A stretch of DNA of 11,813 bases from an uncultured Lachnospiraceae bacterium (GCA_902787595.1 CADAHD010000039.1:1-11813), one strand, 5' to 3'; positions 1 through 7,180 are shown, numbered from the stretch's first letter. A program made the numbers and translations. The notes: generated by a model from the sequence alone, not told the origin.

Positions 1-207
1 CAGGCAGGGCACGGTCACCGGTTCCGTTCGACTCGCTGTTTTATGAGACCGGGCTATACACTATGGAACCGTCCGGGACCAGTCGACAGTGGAAGTCCAT
101 ATCCACTGTCTCCCTTGTCCCGCCATCCATGGCGGTCCATCCCTGACACATTGATCCCGGTCACAAAACAGCGGCCTCACTCCAATGGTGACCGATGCCT
201 CTGCCTG
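1..207. repeat. Large nested imperfect palindrome (MITE-like repeat or structured RNA candidate)
   Basis: No convincing gene lies here, but the two halves pair extensively by direct reading. Positions 1-7, 8-11 and 12-19 pair with 201-207, 196-199 and 187-194, with single-base bulges at 195 and 200. Further in, 34-42 (CGCTGTTTT) pairs with 165-173 and 47-53 (GACCGGG) with 156-162. Then 63-71 pairs with 133-140 (one bulge), 74-79 with 117-122, and the tip is 85-93 (GACAGTGGA) with 102-110, loop of 8. That is roughly 58 base pairs in about 207 bases. The tract also looks richer in G+C than its surroundings. It could be a non-autonomous transposon-like repeat or a structured non-coding RNA. The left boundary may lie outside the window, so target-site duplications cannot be judged. 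Which strand is used is unknown. Confidence 0.6.
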
Positions 208-288
208 TATACTGTCGCATAATACTGAAAGAAACAAGGCAGGGAAATCATCTCCTGTTTTGTTGAATAGAGAAAATGGTGGTACATA

Positions 289-1197
289 ATGGACAAAAAA
301 ATTTACTGGCATCTGCCGGGATTCTGCTATCTTAAGAATTTAAATCAGGTCATCATCGAACTGATGAAGGAATACCCATACTATTTCCATGACGGATACT
401 GCGCAGGCAGCGTATACGGAACCTTCCCCGGAGCGATCTGGAACGGAGGCCGCACGGTCCTGGGCTTTTCTTCAAAAAACGATATCATCAATACTCTTAA
501 AGAATACAACGATGCGGGCGTTCCGGTGCGCTTTACCTGGACCAATTCCCTGGTGACAGAGGAGCATCTTAACGATACCCTGTGCAATCTTATCATGCGT
601 CTGGCTGATAACGGCATGAACCAGGTACTGGTCAACCGTCCCGTTCTCGAAGATTATCTCAGAGAGAAATACCCGAACTTCAAGTATATATCATCCACTA
701 CCAAGAGGATCACGGATCCGGAAGCCCTTAAGAAAGAGCTGGAAAAGGACTACTTTATGGTGGTGCTGGATTATGATCTGAACCATAATGAGGAAGTACT
801 CAAGAGTCTTGAGGGCGTGGCAGACCGCGTGGAGATACTGGTGGATGAGATCTGTTATCCGAATTGTCCCAGGAGGGTCGACCATTACCGCGATGAATCG
901 CTTAAGCAGCTGGAATTTGAGATAGCGCCGCCCTTTGACTGTCCCAACAAAAAGATCAGGAGCTTTGAGGACTGCAAAAAGCGCCCGTCCTTTATTTCGG
1001 ATACGCAGATAAATGATTATATCGAAAAAGGCTTCTGCAACTTTAAGCTGGTCGGAAGGGGACTGCCCCAGAGCATGGTGCTGGATTCCTATCTGTACTT
1101 TCTTATCAAAGCAGAGAACAGGGATAAGGCGCGCAGGCGCATTGAGGATAAACTTAAGGAGATCGCGCTTAAGAAGTCTTCTCAGGCACGTCGGTAA
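289..1197 (+). CDS. U32-peptidase-like cysteine-containing protein
   Basis: A 302-residue soluble protein with no signal peptide or membrane segment. Cysteines are clustered at C189 and C193 (EICYPNCPRR), C218, C229 and C250. The segment FCNFKLVGRG (249-258) resembles the FK-x-x-GR motif near the cysteines of U32 'collagenase-like' proteins, several of which (UbiU, UbiV, TrhP and RlhA relatives) bind 4Fe-4S clusters or act in RNA or quinone hydroxylation. The family assignment is by motif only. The substrate is unknown and protease activity should not be assumed. The ATG at 289 follows a weak GGTGG at 278-282, spacing 6. The gene stands alone on its strand, directly after the palindromic element, and its 3' end overlaps the convergent yesL-like gene by 29 bases. 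It could also be an unrelated barrel protein with a zinc or Fe-S site. Confidence 0.55.
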   Translation: MDKKIYWHLPGFCYLKNLNQVIIELMKEYPYYFHDGYCAGSVYGTFPGAIWNGGRTVLGFSSKNDIINTLKEYNDAGVPVRFTWTNSLVTEEHLNDTLCNLIMRLADNGMNQVLVNRPVLEDYLREKYPNFKYISSTTKRITDPEALKKELEKDYFMVVLDYDLNHNEEVLKSLEGVADRVEILVDEICYPNCPRRVDHYRDESLKQLEFEIAPPFDCPNKKIRSFEDCKKRPSFISDTQINDYIEKGFCNFKLVGRGLPQSMVLDSYLYFLIKAENRDKARRRIEDKLKEIALKKSSQARR

Positions 1198-1867
1198 AGA
1201 TACGGGTATCGTCTTCTTCGGGATGCTCAGCCTTTTGCTTTTCCTGGATTATATCTTCTGCTTCCTGGAAGAATTTATCATACATCTTGGCGCCCACATA
1301 AGCGGGAAGGGAAAAGCAGAAGCATAATATCAGCGGGAACACCATTATTCCGATATTTCCCAGCAGCAACAGCACAAGGGGGACCAGCTTCAGCACCAGG
1401 AAGATCAGGGTGCGGAAAAAGTGTCTGAAAGAAAAGACGAATGCAGTCTTTATTGTAACGGAGATCTTATTATAGAATTTGGCCTGGATGGGGAATACCA
1501 TGCAACCGCCAAAGAAAAGTATCAGAAGGAATGCGATCAGGCCTCCGAATACAAAGGTGCTCATCTTTGAAGGATTCTCGTACATGATCATGAAGTCATA
1601 TCCCAGGAATATGAGTATTCCGACAAACATGAGCCAGATGATCGTTGACTGCTTGAAGTTATCCTTAAAAGAATGGAAAAACTGTTTGAATATGCTGGTC
1701 TCATGACCGCGCACTATCTTAAGGCAGACATAATGGTTTGCCGTGAATGCCGCGCCGGCGGTAATTACCGGTATGCACATTACAACTGTGATCAGATTGA
1801 GGATCAGCAGATTTGAGATCTTGGAAAGCAGATTCATGAATGGGCTGTCTATAGCAAAAATCTTCAT
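1169..1867 (-). CDS. YesL-like DUF624 membrane protein
   Basis: A 232-residue integral membrane protein with about five hydrophobic segments (roughly residues 15-45, 75-98, 105-130, 145-175 and 178-200) and a charged, probably cytoplasmic C-terminal tail rich in Glu, Lys and Asp. The N-terminal pattern of a helix with NLLILNL...CIPVITAGAAF followed by a loop leading to FFHSFKDNFKQS matches the YesL/DUF624 family. That family often sits with sugar ABC transporters in Firmicutes and has no well-proven biochemical role. Length is typical. The start has a good Shine-Dalgarno site (GAGAGG, about 8 bases upstream), and a plausible sigma-A promoter lies just upstream. No carbohydrate transporter is adjacent here, so the usual context gives no help. 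Its last 29 bases overlap the 3' end of the opposite-strand U32-like gene. Confidence 0.85.
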   Translation of the reverse strand: MKIFAIDSPFMNLLSKISNLLILNLITVVMCIPVITAGAAFTANHYVCLKIVRGHETSIFKQFFHSFKDNFKQSTIIWLMFVGILIFLGYDFMIMYENPSKMSTFVFGGLIAFLLILFFGGCMVFPIQAKFYNKISVTIKTAFVFSFRHFFRTLIFLVLKLVPLVLLLLGNIGIMVFPLILCFCFSLPAYVGAKMYDKFFQEAEDIIQEKQKAEHPEEDDTRIFTDVPEKTS

Positions 1868-1921
1868 TTATGTATACCTCTCTTATTCGGAATGATAGTC
1901 TCTAAATAAATATAATAGGAG

Positions 1922-1950
1922 ATTATACCCTATTTCCGACGGCTTGTACA
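1922..1950 (-). promoter_or_regulatory. Predicted sigma-A promoter for the yesL-like gene
   Basis: Read on the minus strand: TGTACA (-35, 1945-1950), 17-base spacer, TATAAT (-10, 1922-1927). The -10 is a perfect match to consensus and the -35 matches TTGACA at 4 of 6 positions. The leader to the ATG at 1867 would be about 48 bases and contains the GAGAGG ribosome-binding site. It is divergent from the promoter at 1980-2009. Confidence 0.6.
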
Positions 1951-1979
1951 GAAAAACAAGCAAATTAACATAATATCCC

Positions 1980-2009
1980 TTGCCAATGCAGTGAGCGACA
2001 TAGTATAAT
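1980..2009 (+). promoter_or_regulatory. Predicted promoter of the DUF342/HD-GYP operon, very close to the start codon
   Basis: TTGCCA (1980-1985), 18-base spacer, TATAAT (2004-2009). Transcription would begin near 2015-2017, only a few bases before the ATG at 2020. No Shine-Dalgarno site is visible before 2020 or before the alternative in-frame ATG at 2032, which would imply a leaderless or very short-leader mRNA. Confidence 0.55.
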
Positions 2010-2019
2010 TTTAAGTGGT

Positions 2020-2466
2020 ATGGCCAGATTAATGTATGAAAACCGTTTTATACTGACGCGCAAGCTTCATAAGGAATATTACAGATCCAGATACCTTAAG
2101 CTGAAATTTCGCTTTATTTTTTATCTTGGATACCGTTTCAGGGAGTGGGTCAACTATCGTGAACTGCAGGAGCAGCATGGAGAAGCGGTAGTCTGCGTGA
2201 TCAAATTCAATTCCGATCAGGTACATGTGCAGGTTAATAAAACGGCGTTCAGCTTTAAATACAGCACCATCGAATCTGCGTTTGAAACGGAAGAGCTTAT
2301 AGTTCTTCAGCTTAAGAAGGAAGGCATGGCAGAGCATGTACAGCTTTTATACAAAGGCGGATTTGCAGGCAAGCCTGACCTTAAGGAGTTTAAGGAGTTT
2401 TTGAACAATAAGGCAAAGTGTACGCTGTTTGAACTAAACAGTGAGGAAGAGGTGTCTGATGGCTGA
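2020..2466 (+). CDS. Small YcxB-like protein of unknown function
   Basis: A 148-residue protein. The N-terminal third is rich in Tyr, Arg and Lys with a short aromatic/hydrophobic stretch (FRFIFYLGYRF) too short and too charged to be a clear membrane helix. The C-terminal part (about 60-140) has alternating beta-strand-like segments, a Y-S-T-I-E-x-A-F-E-T-E-E turn and a final F-K-E-F-L helix. This loosely recalls the C-terminal domain of YcxB-like proteins, but that is a weak, motif-level impression. The ATG at 2020 is used for length; ATG 2032 is an alternative and neither has a clear ribosome-binding site. It is the first gene of the operon, and its stop overlaps the next start by 8 bases, indicating translational coupling to the DUF342 gene. 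Function unknown. Confidence 0.6.
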   Translation: MARLMYENRFILTRKLHKEYYRSRYLKLKFRFIFYLGYRFREWVNYRELQEQHGEAVVCVIKFNSDQVHVQVNKTAFSFKYSTIESAFETEELIVLQLKKEGMAEHVQLLYKGGFAGKPDLKEFKEFLNNKAKCTLFELNSEEEVSDG

Positions 2467-4429
2467 TCTTTTTGATGATGATGATCTGGGTGGTTTATTA
2501 GGGGATGACGACGATATACTGAGTCTTCTTGAGACGATTCAGAATAAACAGGATAAAGGCGAGATGATCACTCTGCCCGAAGCTAAAGATGATCAGGATG
2601 ATCCGACTGCGGTCCTTGGAGTCAGCGAGGAAGCCTTCCAGAGGCTCATGGGGGATATTGACCTTAATGATCTTATGGGCGGCGCTGCTGAGGAAGAACA
2701 TGTTGCCTCAAAGAGCATAGATGACTATGACAAGAGCGTCTATGGCTATCCCCAGCTGGATGAGATAGAAAAGGGCATCAAGCGGGGACTGGATGTATCG
2801 CTGTACGACAGCTCAGAACTCAGTTTCAGGCAGATGCGTGAGATACGCATCGGTCTGGAGCACAAGGTTGATGTTTCTTATTATACCAGTAAGTATTACA
2901 AGGATACCCAGATGCGTGAGATACGTCTGGGACTTATGCAGGAACTGGATGTGAGCAGTTATGCAAGACTCATATACAGTCTTCCCGATATGCAGAGGAT
3001 CCATGCGGATCTTTTGAAGAAAAAATATCAGCAGGATCCCAATTCGCTTGATTTCTCTTTTAATGACGCAGATACAGGCATCAATATCTGCACCATGTCC
3101 GGCTGCATGGAAGCTTATGTAATGATAAAGAAGCCGCTGCCGGATAATTTTGACAAAAAGAAGCTGCAGGTGCTTTTGGGGATATACGGCATAACCAACG
3201 GCCTGCTGCTGGACGAAGAGGGCATCGATCCCCGGAATCTTAAAGTAGGAGATGATATACAGGTTGCCAGGGGCGTTGAACCCATCATGGGTGAAGACGG
3301 CTGGTATGAATACTTCGTCGATGACGAGGAAGTAGGACCCCATGTAAATGAAGACGGCAGCATAGACTACATGGCGCAGAGAAAGTTCTCTTATGTGCAG
3401 CCCGGGCAGATCGTAGCGCTGTATCATCCCGCCACCACCGGAAAGATGGGAATGAATGTTATAGGCATGGAGCTGCTTGCGGTTTCGGGCAAGAATCTTC
3501 CGCGCCTCAGCATGGAAAACATACGCATATTAGACGACGGTCTGACTTATGTTTCCAAGAAGGAAGGTCTGGTCAGCGTAAAGAACGGCATTCTCAATAT
3601 AGTAGAGCAGCTGGAGTTTAAGGGTGATGTGGGATACGGCACCAATGTATCTTTTGAAGGCGATATCCATGTGCGCGGCAGCGTTCTGGAGAGCGCTATA
3701 CTGCAGGCAGGCGGAGATATCATAATAGACGGTTCGGTGGAGGCTGCCATCATAAAGGCCGGCGGAGATGTGGTCATCAAGCGCGGAATGAATCCGGACG
3801 GAAAAGGCGAGCTGGAAGCCGGCGGAAATGTCGTTGCCGCCTTCTTTGAAAATGCAAATATCGTTGCCGGCGGCAATGTGGAAGCCGATTATATACTAAA
3901 CAGCAATGTCTTTTGTAAAAACCTGGTAAGCACCCGTGGCAGGAAAAATCTTATCTGCGGCGGAAAGATCGTTTCCGGGGAAGGCATACAGACGGGGACG
4001 GTTGGTAATGTAAGCGGTACGCGTACCGAGCTGGAAGTGGGCACAATGAGCGCCCAGCAGGAGAATTTTATCAAGCTGCGCAAACGCCGCAAGGAACTGA
4101 CGGCCGAGATGGATAAAGTGCGTGACGGCATGAATATGGTGCTTCGTAAGGTCGGGGCTTTAAACGGCCGTACAAACCCGATATATCTTAAGCTGCAGGA
4201 TGTGCTGGAGCAGCAGAAAAAGGAACTGGCCATGTTGGACGATGTCCAGGCCAAGATGGACGAAGAGATGAGCAATGATTCCAAGGTATCCGTCAGAGTC
4301 ACCTATACCACATACAGAAACACGAAAATGGTGATAAACGGCAATGCCTGGTTAGTCGATAAAGATATTGAAAGATCCAGATTTTTTGCAAGAGGAAGAG
4401 GCGTAAGTTTTGAGGATTTAAACGCTTAG
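2459..4429 (+). CDS. FapA/DUF342 domain protein with N-terminal 26-residue repeats
   Basis: A 656-residue cytoplasmic-looking protein. ATG 2459 was chosen over the in-frame GTG at 2441 because GAGGAAGAGG (2443-2452) sits 6 bases upstream of it. Order of parts: very acidic N-terminus (DDDDLGG..., 1-25); three and a half 26-residue repeats with consensus QMREIRxGLxxxxDVSxY (99-190); the DUF342 core (about 200-385) with G-K-M-G-M-N-V-I-G; a right-handed beta-helix-like stretch rich in AGGDI/AGGNV repeats (about 386-529); a coiled coil (about 531-606); and a short beta-rich C-terminus. FapA proteins are named for flagellar assembly in Vibrio, where FapA binds the HubP/FlhG system, but DUF342 proteins are widespread in non-flagellated Firmicutes with unknown roles. 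No flagellar gene is present here. It is coupled to the upstream gene and 12 bases from the downstream regulator. Confidence 0.88.
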   Translation: MADLFDDDDLGGLLGDDDDILSLLETIQNKQDKGEMITLPEAKDDQDDPTAVLGVSEEAFQRLMGDIDLNDLMGGAAEEEHVASKSIDDYDKSVYGYPQLDEIEKGIKRGLDVSLYDSSELSFRQMREIRIGLEHKVDVSYYTSKYYKDTQMREIRLGLMQELDVSSYARLIYSLPDMQRIHADLLKKKYQQDPNSLDFSFNDADTGINICTMSGCMEAYVMIKKPLPDNFDKKKLQVLLGIYGITNGLLLDEEGIDPRNLKVGDDIQVARGVEPIMGEDGWYEYFVDDEEVGPHVNEDGSIDYMAQRKFSYVQPGQIVALYHPATTGKMGMNVIGMELLAVSGKNLPRLSMENIRILDDGLTYVSKKEGLVSVKNGILNIVEQLEFKGDVGYGTNVSFEGDIHVRGSVLESAILQAGGDIIIDGSVEAAIIKAGGDVVIKRGMNPDGKGELEAGGNVVAAFFENANIVAGGNVEADYILNSNVFCKNLVSTRGRKNLICGGKIVSGEGIQTGTVGNVSGTRTELEVGTMSAQQENFIKLRKRRKELTAEMDKVRDGMNMVLRKVGALNGRTNPIYLKLQDVLEQQKKELAMLDDVQAKMDEEMSNDSKVSVRVTYTTYRNTKMVINGNAWLVDKDIERSRFFARGRGVSFEDLNA

Positions 4430-4441
4430 GGGGATATTTAT

Positions 4442-5515
4442 ATGGCACGGACTACTATACTGGTATCGGATGATGATGAAGAAAACAGGAACTATCTGAA
4501 AAAGCTTTTTCAGGATGATTATACCGTGGCAGTGACAGAGAACGGACGTCAGGCCATGGAATTCCTTATGCAGAATCATCATGATGTGGCTATACTTTTG
4601 CTGGATGTGCATATGCCTGTGGTTGACGGACGGGCGCTGTTAAAGGTGCTTAAGGTCAAAAAGGTTACGGAGCGCATCCCTATAGTCATGATGACCACCA
4701 CTCTTGACAGCGAGCTGGTTAAGGAATGCTATGCAAACGGCGCCGTGGACTTTATCTTAAAGCCCTTTACGCCCGAGATAGTTGTGGGGCGCGTTAAGAA
4801 TACCATCTCACTCTATCACAGCAGCGCGCAGTTAAAGAGCATCATCAGCCAGCAGACTGCTCAGATAAAGGAAAAGAACCAGGAACTCAAGGCCTTTAAC
4901 GACAGGCTTACGGAAGTCATGAGTTCGATAGTGGAGTTCCGTAATCTGGAGTCCAACGCGCATATCAAAAAGATAAAAGGCATTTCCAGGATAATCGGAG
5001 AGGCGGTGCTTAAAAACTACGGCAAAGAATATCGTCTGACCCCGGAAAAAATAGAAATTATCGAGAGTGCCAGCGCCCTGCATGATATCGGCATGATCGC
5101 GATCCCCGACGCCATACTGCTTAAGCCCGGAAAGCTTACTCCCGACGAGTTTGAAGTGATCAAGAGCCATACCACCAGAGGCTGCGAGATACTTGAACAG
5201 ATAAAAGAACTGCAGAATAAGGAATACACCGAGGTCAGCTATAATATCTGCCGGCATCATCATGAGAAGTATGACGGAAGCGGTTACCCCGACCACCTGG
5301 CCGGTGATGCCATTCCCATCGAGGCGCAGATAGTTTCCATAGCCGATGTTTATGATTCGCTTATATCGGACCGTAGTTACCGTGATGCATTTGATATGGA
5401 TAAGGCTTATTCGATGGTAGTAGGCGGAGATGCAGGAAGCTTTTCGGAGCAGCTACTGGATTGTTTCAAGCGCAGCCGTCAGTTGATAGAAGCATTCTGT
5501 AAGCAGTATTCCTGA
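4442..5515 (+). CDS. Response regulator with HD-GYP-like output domain
   Basis: 357 residues. The receiver domain (about 1-122) has acidic pocket D10/D11, phospho-acceptor D55 (LLLDVHMP), T85 and K107 (LKPF), all present. A helical linker (127-160, coiled-coil-like) leads to an HD domain of the RpfG type: ExRNLESNAHI with H174, H214-D215, H243, the HHHEKYDGSGYP motif (272-283) and D302 (IADVYDSL). Proteins of this kind usually degrade cyclic di-GMP in response to phosphorylation. One deviation is seen: the usual HDxGK motif reads HDIGM (M218 in place of Lys), so catalytic activity is uncertain although the metal ligands and GYP remain. AGGGGG at 4428-4433 is the ribosome-binding site. It is the last gene of the operon, and no cognate histidine kinase is in the window. 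The stop lies 3 bases from the convergent carboxypeptidase gene, with no obvious terminator between. Confidence 0.9.
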   Translation: MARTTILVSDDDEENRNYLKKLFQDDYTVAVTENGRQAMEFLMQNHHDVAILLLDVHMPVVDGRALLKVLKVKKVTERIPIVMMTTTLDSELVKECYANGAVDFILKPFTPEIVVGRVKNTISLYHSSAQLKSIISQQTAQIKEKNQELKAFNDRLTEVMSSIVEFRNLESNAHIKKIKGISRIIGEAVLKNYGKEYRLTPEKIEIIESASALHDIGMIAIPDAILLKPGKLTPDEFEVIKSHTTRGCEILEQIKELQNKEYTEVSYNICRHHHEKYDGSGYPDHLAGDAIPIEAQIVSIADVYDSLISDRSYRDAFDMDKAYSMVVGGDAGSFSEQLLDCFKRSRQLIEAFCKQYS

Positions 5516-5518
5516 TGT

Positions 5519-6994
5519 TTAATCGGGCCGTCTGCTGCGACGAGGTCTTTCGTCCCTTTGCTGACGGTGCCTGCTGTTGAAGTCTTTTCTCAGGGTGGAG
5601 CGTGATTTGAGCACCTCCTCCCTTTTTTGTTTGATGCGGCGCAGCTTGCGGGCGTGGCGAAGATACATGCGTGAAAAGTGTATTATCAGCAGCAGGACCA
5701 TAACGGATACGCCGCTGACCACCAGTATGGTTATAAGCTGATAGATATTAACATAGATCTTTTCATCATTCGGATTTTTGCCGGATAAGGAGCTGGAGGT
5801 GATATGCAGTTCCGATTCCACGGGAGAGCTGTTCATAAGCACGGGCGCAGTGCCCAGAGATATGCCATGGTAGCTGTAATCAACCTTTGCGAGCCACCCC
5901 GGCTGCAGATCGCTGTAGGATATGGAGGTCTGTATATCGCTTAAACTTAAGCTGTCAGGCAGCAGCATGCGCGCGCCTTTCTGCACATAGACCAGCGGGG
6001 AAGTAGCGCCAAAAATATCACCGGCCGTGCTGAAGAAATCAGAATTGCTTACATCAAAGCGCTTGTCCAGATCGTCGGCATCGGTGACGGCAAAATGTTC
6101 AAAGCCGTAATCAAAAAGTTCCGTGGTGTCGGTGAACTGGAAAGGACTCTCTTCCTTCATGATAACGCAGATAAGCTTAAGGCCTCCGCGCTGCGCGCAG
6201 GAGACCAGAGTCTGGCGCGACTTGCTGGTAAAGCCGGTTTTTGAGCCTATCAGACCGTCGTAAGCGTATTCCTGATCGGGGTAAAGCTTGTTCTTTGATT
6301 TGAGATTATGCTCGCCGTGCATATCATTTTCTGCTATAACATGACGGGTGGTGCAGGCCATGCCGGCAAGTATCTCGTGTGAGAAAAAGGCGCGGGCGAT
6401 CAGAGCCAGGTCATAGGCGCTGGTATAATGGTTATCGTCATGCAGGCCGTTGGTGGTGACGAAATGCGTATTTTTGCAGCCCAGTTCCGCGGCTTTGGCG
6501 TTCATCATTTCTACATAGGCGTCCATGGAGCCGGCTATATGTTCGCCCACGGCGTTGCAGGCTTCATTGGCCGAATTGATGATGATGCCGTAAAGCAGCT
6601 CTTCGAGAGTCAGTTTCTCGCCGGCTTCAAGATACATATGCGAGCCGTCGCGTTCATTGGCGTCGATCGCTGACTGGCTGATGCTTATCACTTCGTCCAG
6701 CGGGCAGTTTTCTATGGCCACCAGGCAGGTCATCAGCTTGGTGGTGGAAGCAGGAAACAGCTGCGCATCTATATTTTTTGCATAAAGCAGCGTGCCTGTA
6801 TCGGCGTCCATGAGTACCGCGGATTCCGCGCCTATGGCAGGACCCTGCGGCCATTTGGGAGTTTCATTGCTCTCTATGGGATCGTCCTTGCGTTCTTCTG
6901 CTTCGTCCAGATAATCCTGGGCTGTTGCCTGAACGCGCACGGGAAAACACAGAAATATCAGTATGGGAAATAATAGTAGCAAAATTTTTTTCAT
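5519..6994 (-). CDS. D-alanyl-D-alanine carboxypeptidase (peptidase S11, DacA/DacF type)
   Basis: A 491-residue penicillin-binding protein that removes the terminal D-Ala of peptidoglycan pentapeptides outside the membrane. The start MKKILLLLFPILIF at 6994 gives a proper signal peptide (about 1-23, ending VRVQA); an upstream in-frame ATG at 7066 would spoil it. The three active-site motifs are all present: S83-T-T-K86, S141-A-N143 and K252-T-G254. The C-terminal part has a beta-rich domain, then a clear membrane helix (about residues 415-440) followed by a roughly 50-residue tail very rich in Arg and Lys, so the protein looks anchored at both export and C-terminus with a cationic cytoplasmic tail. 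That is longer than the amphipathic anchor usual in DacA. A perfect TATAAT sits 7 bases upstream of the ATG with no Shine-Dalgarno site, suggesting leaderless initiation. Confidence 0.93.
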   Translation of the reverse strand: MKKILLLLFPILIFLCFPVRVQATAQDYLDEAEERKDDPIESNETPKWPQGPAIGAESAVLMDADTGTLLYAKNIDAQLFPASTTKLMTCLVAIENCPLDEVISISQSAIDANERDGSHMYLEAGEKLTLEELLYGIIINSANEACNAVGEHIAGSMDAYVEMMNAKAAELGCKNTHFVTTNGLHDDNHYTSAYDLALIARAFFSHEILAGMACTTRHVIAENDMHGEHNLKSKNKLYPDQEYAYDGLIGSKTGFTSKSRQTLVSCAQRGGLKLICVIMKEESPFQFTDTTELFDYGFEHFAVTDADDLDKRFDVSNSDFFSTAGDIFGATSPLVYVQKGARMLLPDSLSLSDIQTSISYSDLQPGWLAKVDYSYHGISLGTAPVLMNSSPVESELHITSSSLSGKNPNDEKIYVNIYQLITILVVSGVSVMVLLLIIHFSRMYLRHARKLRRIKQKREEVLKSRSTLRKDFNSRHRQQRDERPRRSRRPD

Positions 6995-7000
6995 ACTGCT

Positions 7001-7006
7001 ATTATA
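7001..7006 (-). promoter_or_regulatory. Candidate -10 element of the carboxypeptidase gene, adjacent to its ATG
   Basis: A perfect TATAAT on the minus strand separated from the ATG (6992-6994) by only AGCAGT. A start about 7 bases downstream of the -10 would fall on the A of the ATG. The -35 region at 17-base spacing (TTTTAT) is poor. Either a leaderless transcript or a chance match, with the true promoter further upstream. Confidence 0.4.
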
Positions 7007-7040
7007 AGCATAATATTGTAAAAATAAAAGTAAATTCTGG

Positions 7041-7092
7041 CATCCGAAGTAAAGGCACGGGACCATTCTTGTGACTTGGTCATCCGGAGTAA
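7041..7092 (+). repeat. Two near-identical 12-base direct repeats, probably decayed family copies
   Basis: CATCCGAAGTAA (7041-7052) and CATCCGGAGTAA (7081-7092) differ at one base and are 40 bases apart. Both resemble the start of the longer repeat at 7104 (GTCATCC...), and the second is itself preceded by GGT as there. They look like degenerate members of the same interspersed repeat. Confidence 0.4.
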
Positions 7093-7103
7093 TTATCTAC
7101 CGG

Positions 7104-7128
7104 GTCATCCTGAGCGAAGCGAAGGATC
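7104..7128 (+). repeat. Interspersed intergenic repeat, copy 1
   Basis: A 25-base unit beginning GTCATCC and continuing TGAGCGAAGCGAAGGATC, identical to the unit at 7859-7883. The ends ATCCT/AGGAT pair, with GC/GC and a GAA loop inside and a tandem G-A mismatch between, so it can form a small hairpin. Very similar sequences are, to my knowledge, scattered between genes in many unrelated bacteria. Confidence 0.8.
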
Positions 7129-7180
7129 CTGACAGAGTACAGGAATAAACAAAACTAAACTATAACACAGGAGAACCAAC

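Noticed and set aside
1..312. Open frames over the palindromic region on both strands (+ frame from 1 to 222; - frame 312 to 61).
   Set aside because: Long openness is explained by base composition. The translations are Pro/Trp/Arg-rich without a fold or family, and the sequence is dominated by pairing.
2813..3427. 204-codon minus-strand frame.
   Set aside because: Lies wholly antisense to the DUF342 coding region, with no recognisable domain; a shadow frame.
4832..5296. 154-codon minus-strand frame.
   Set aside because: Antisense to the response regulator, whose motifs are unmistakable.
6995..7066. Upstream ATG extending the carboxypeptidase by 24 residues.
   Set aside because: Would bury the signal peptide behind an unlikely N-terminus and cover the TATAAT.
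7161..7166. TATAAC as -10 for trmB.
   Set aside because: Transcription would start inside the Shine-Dalgarno site.
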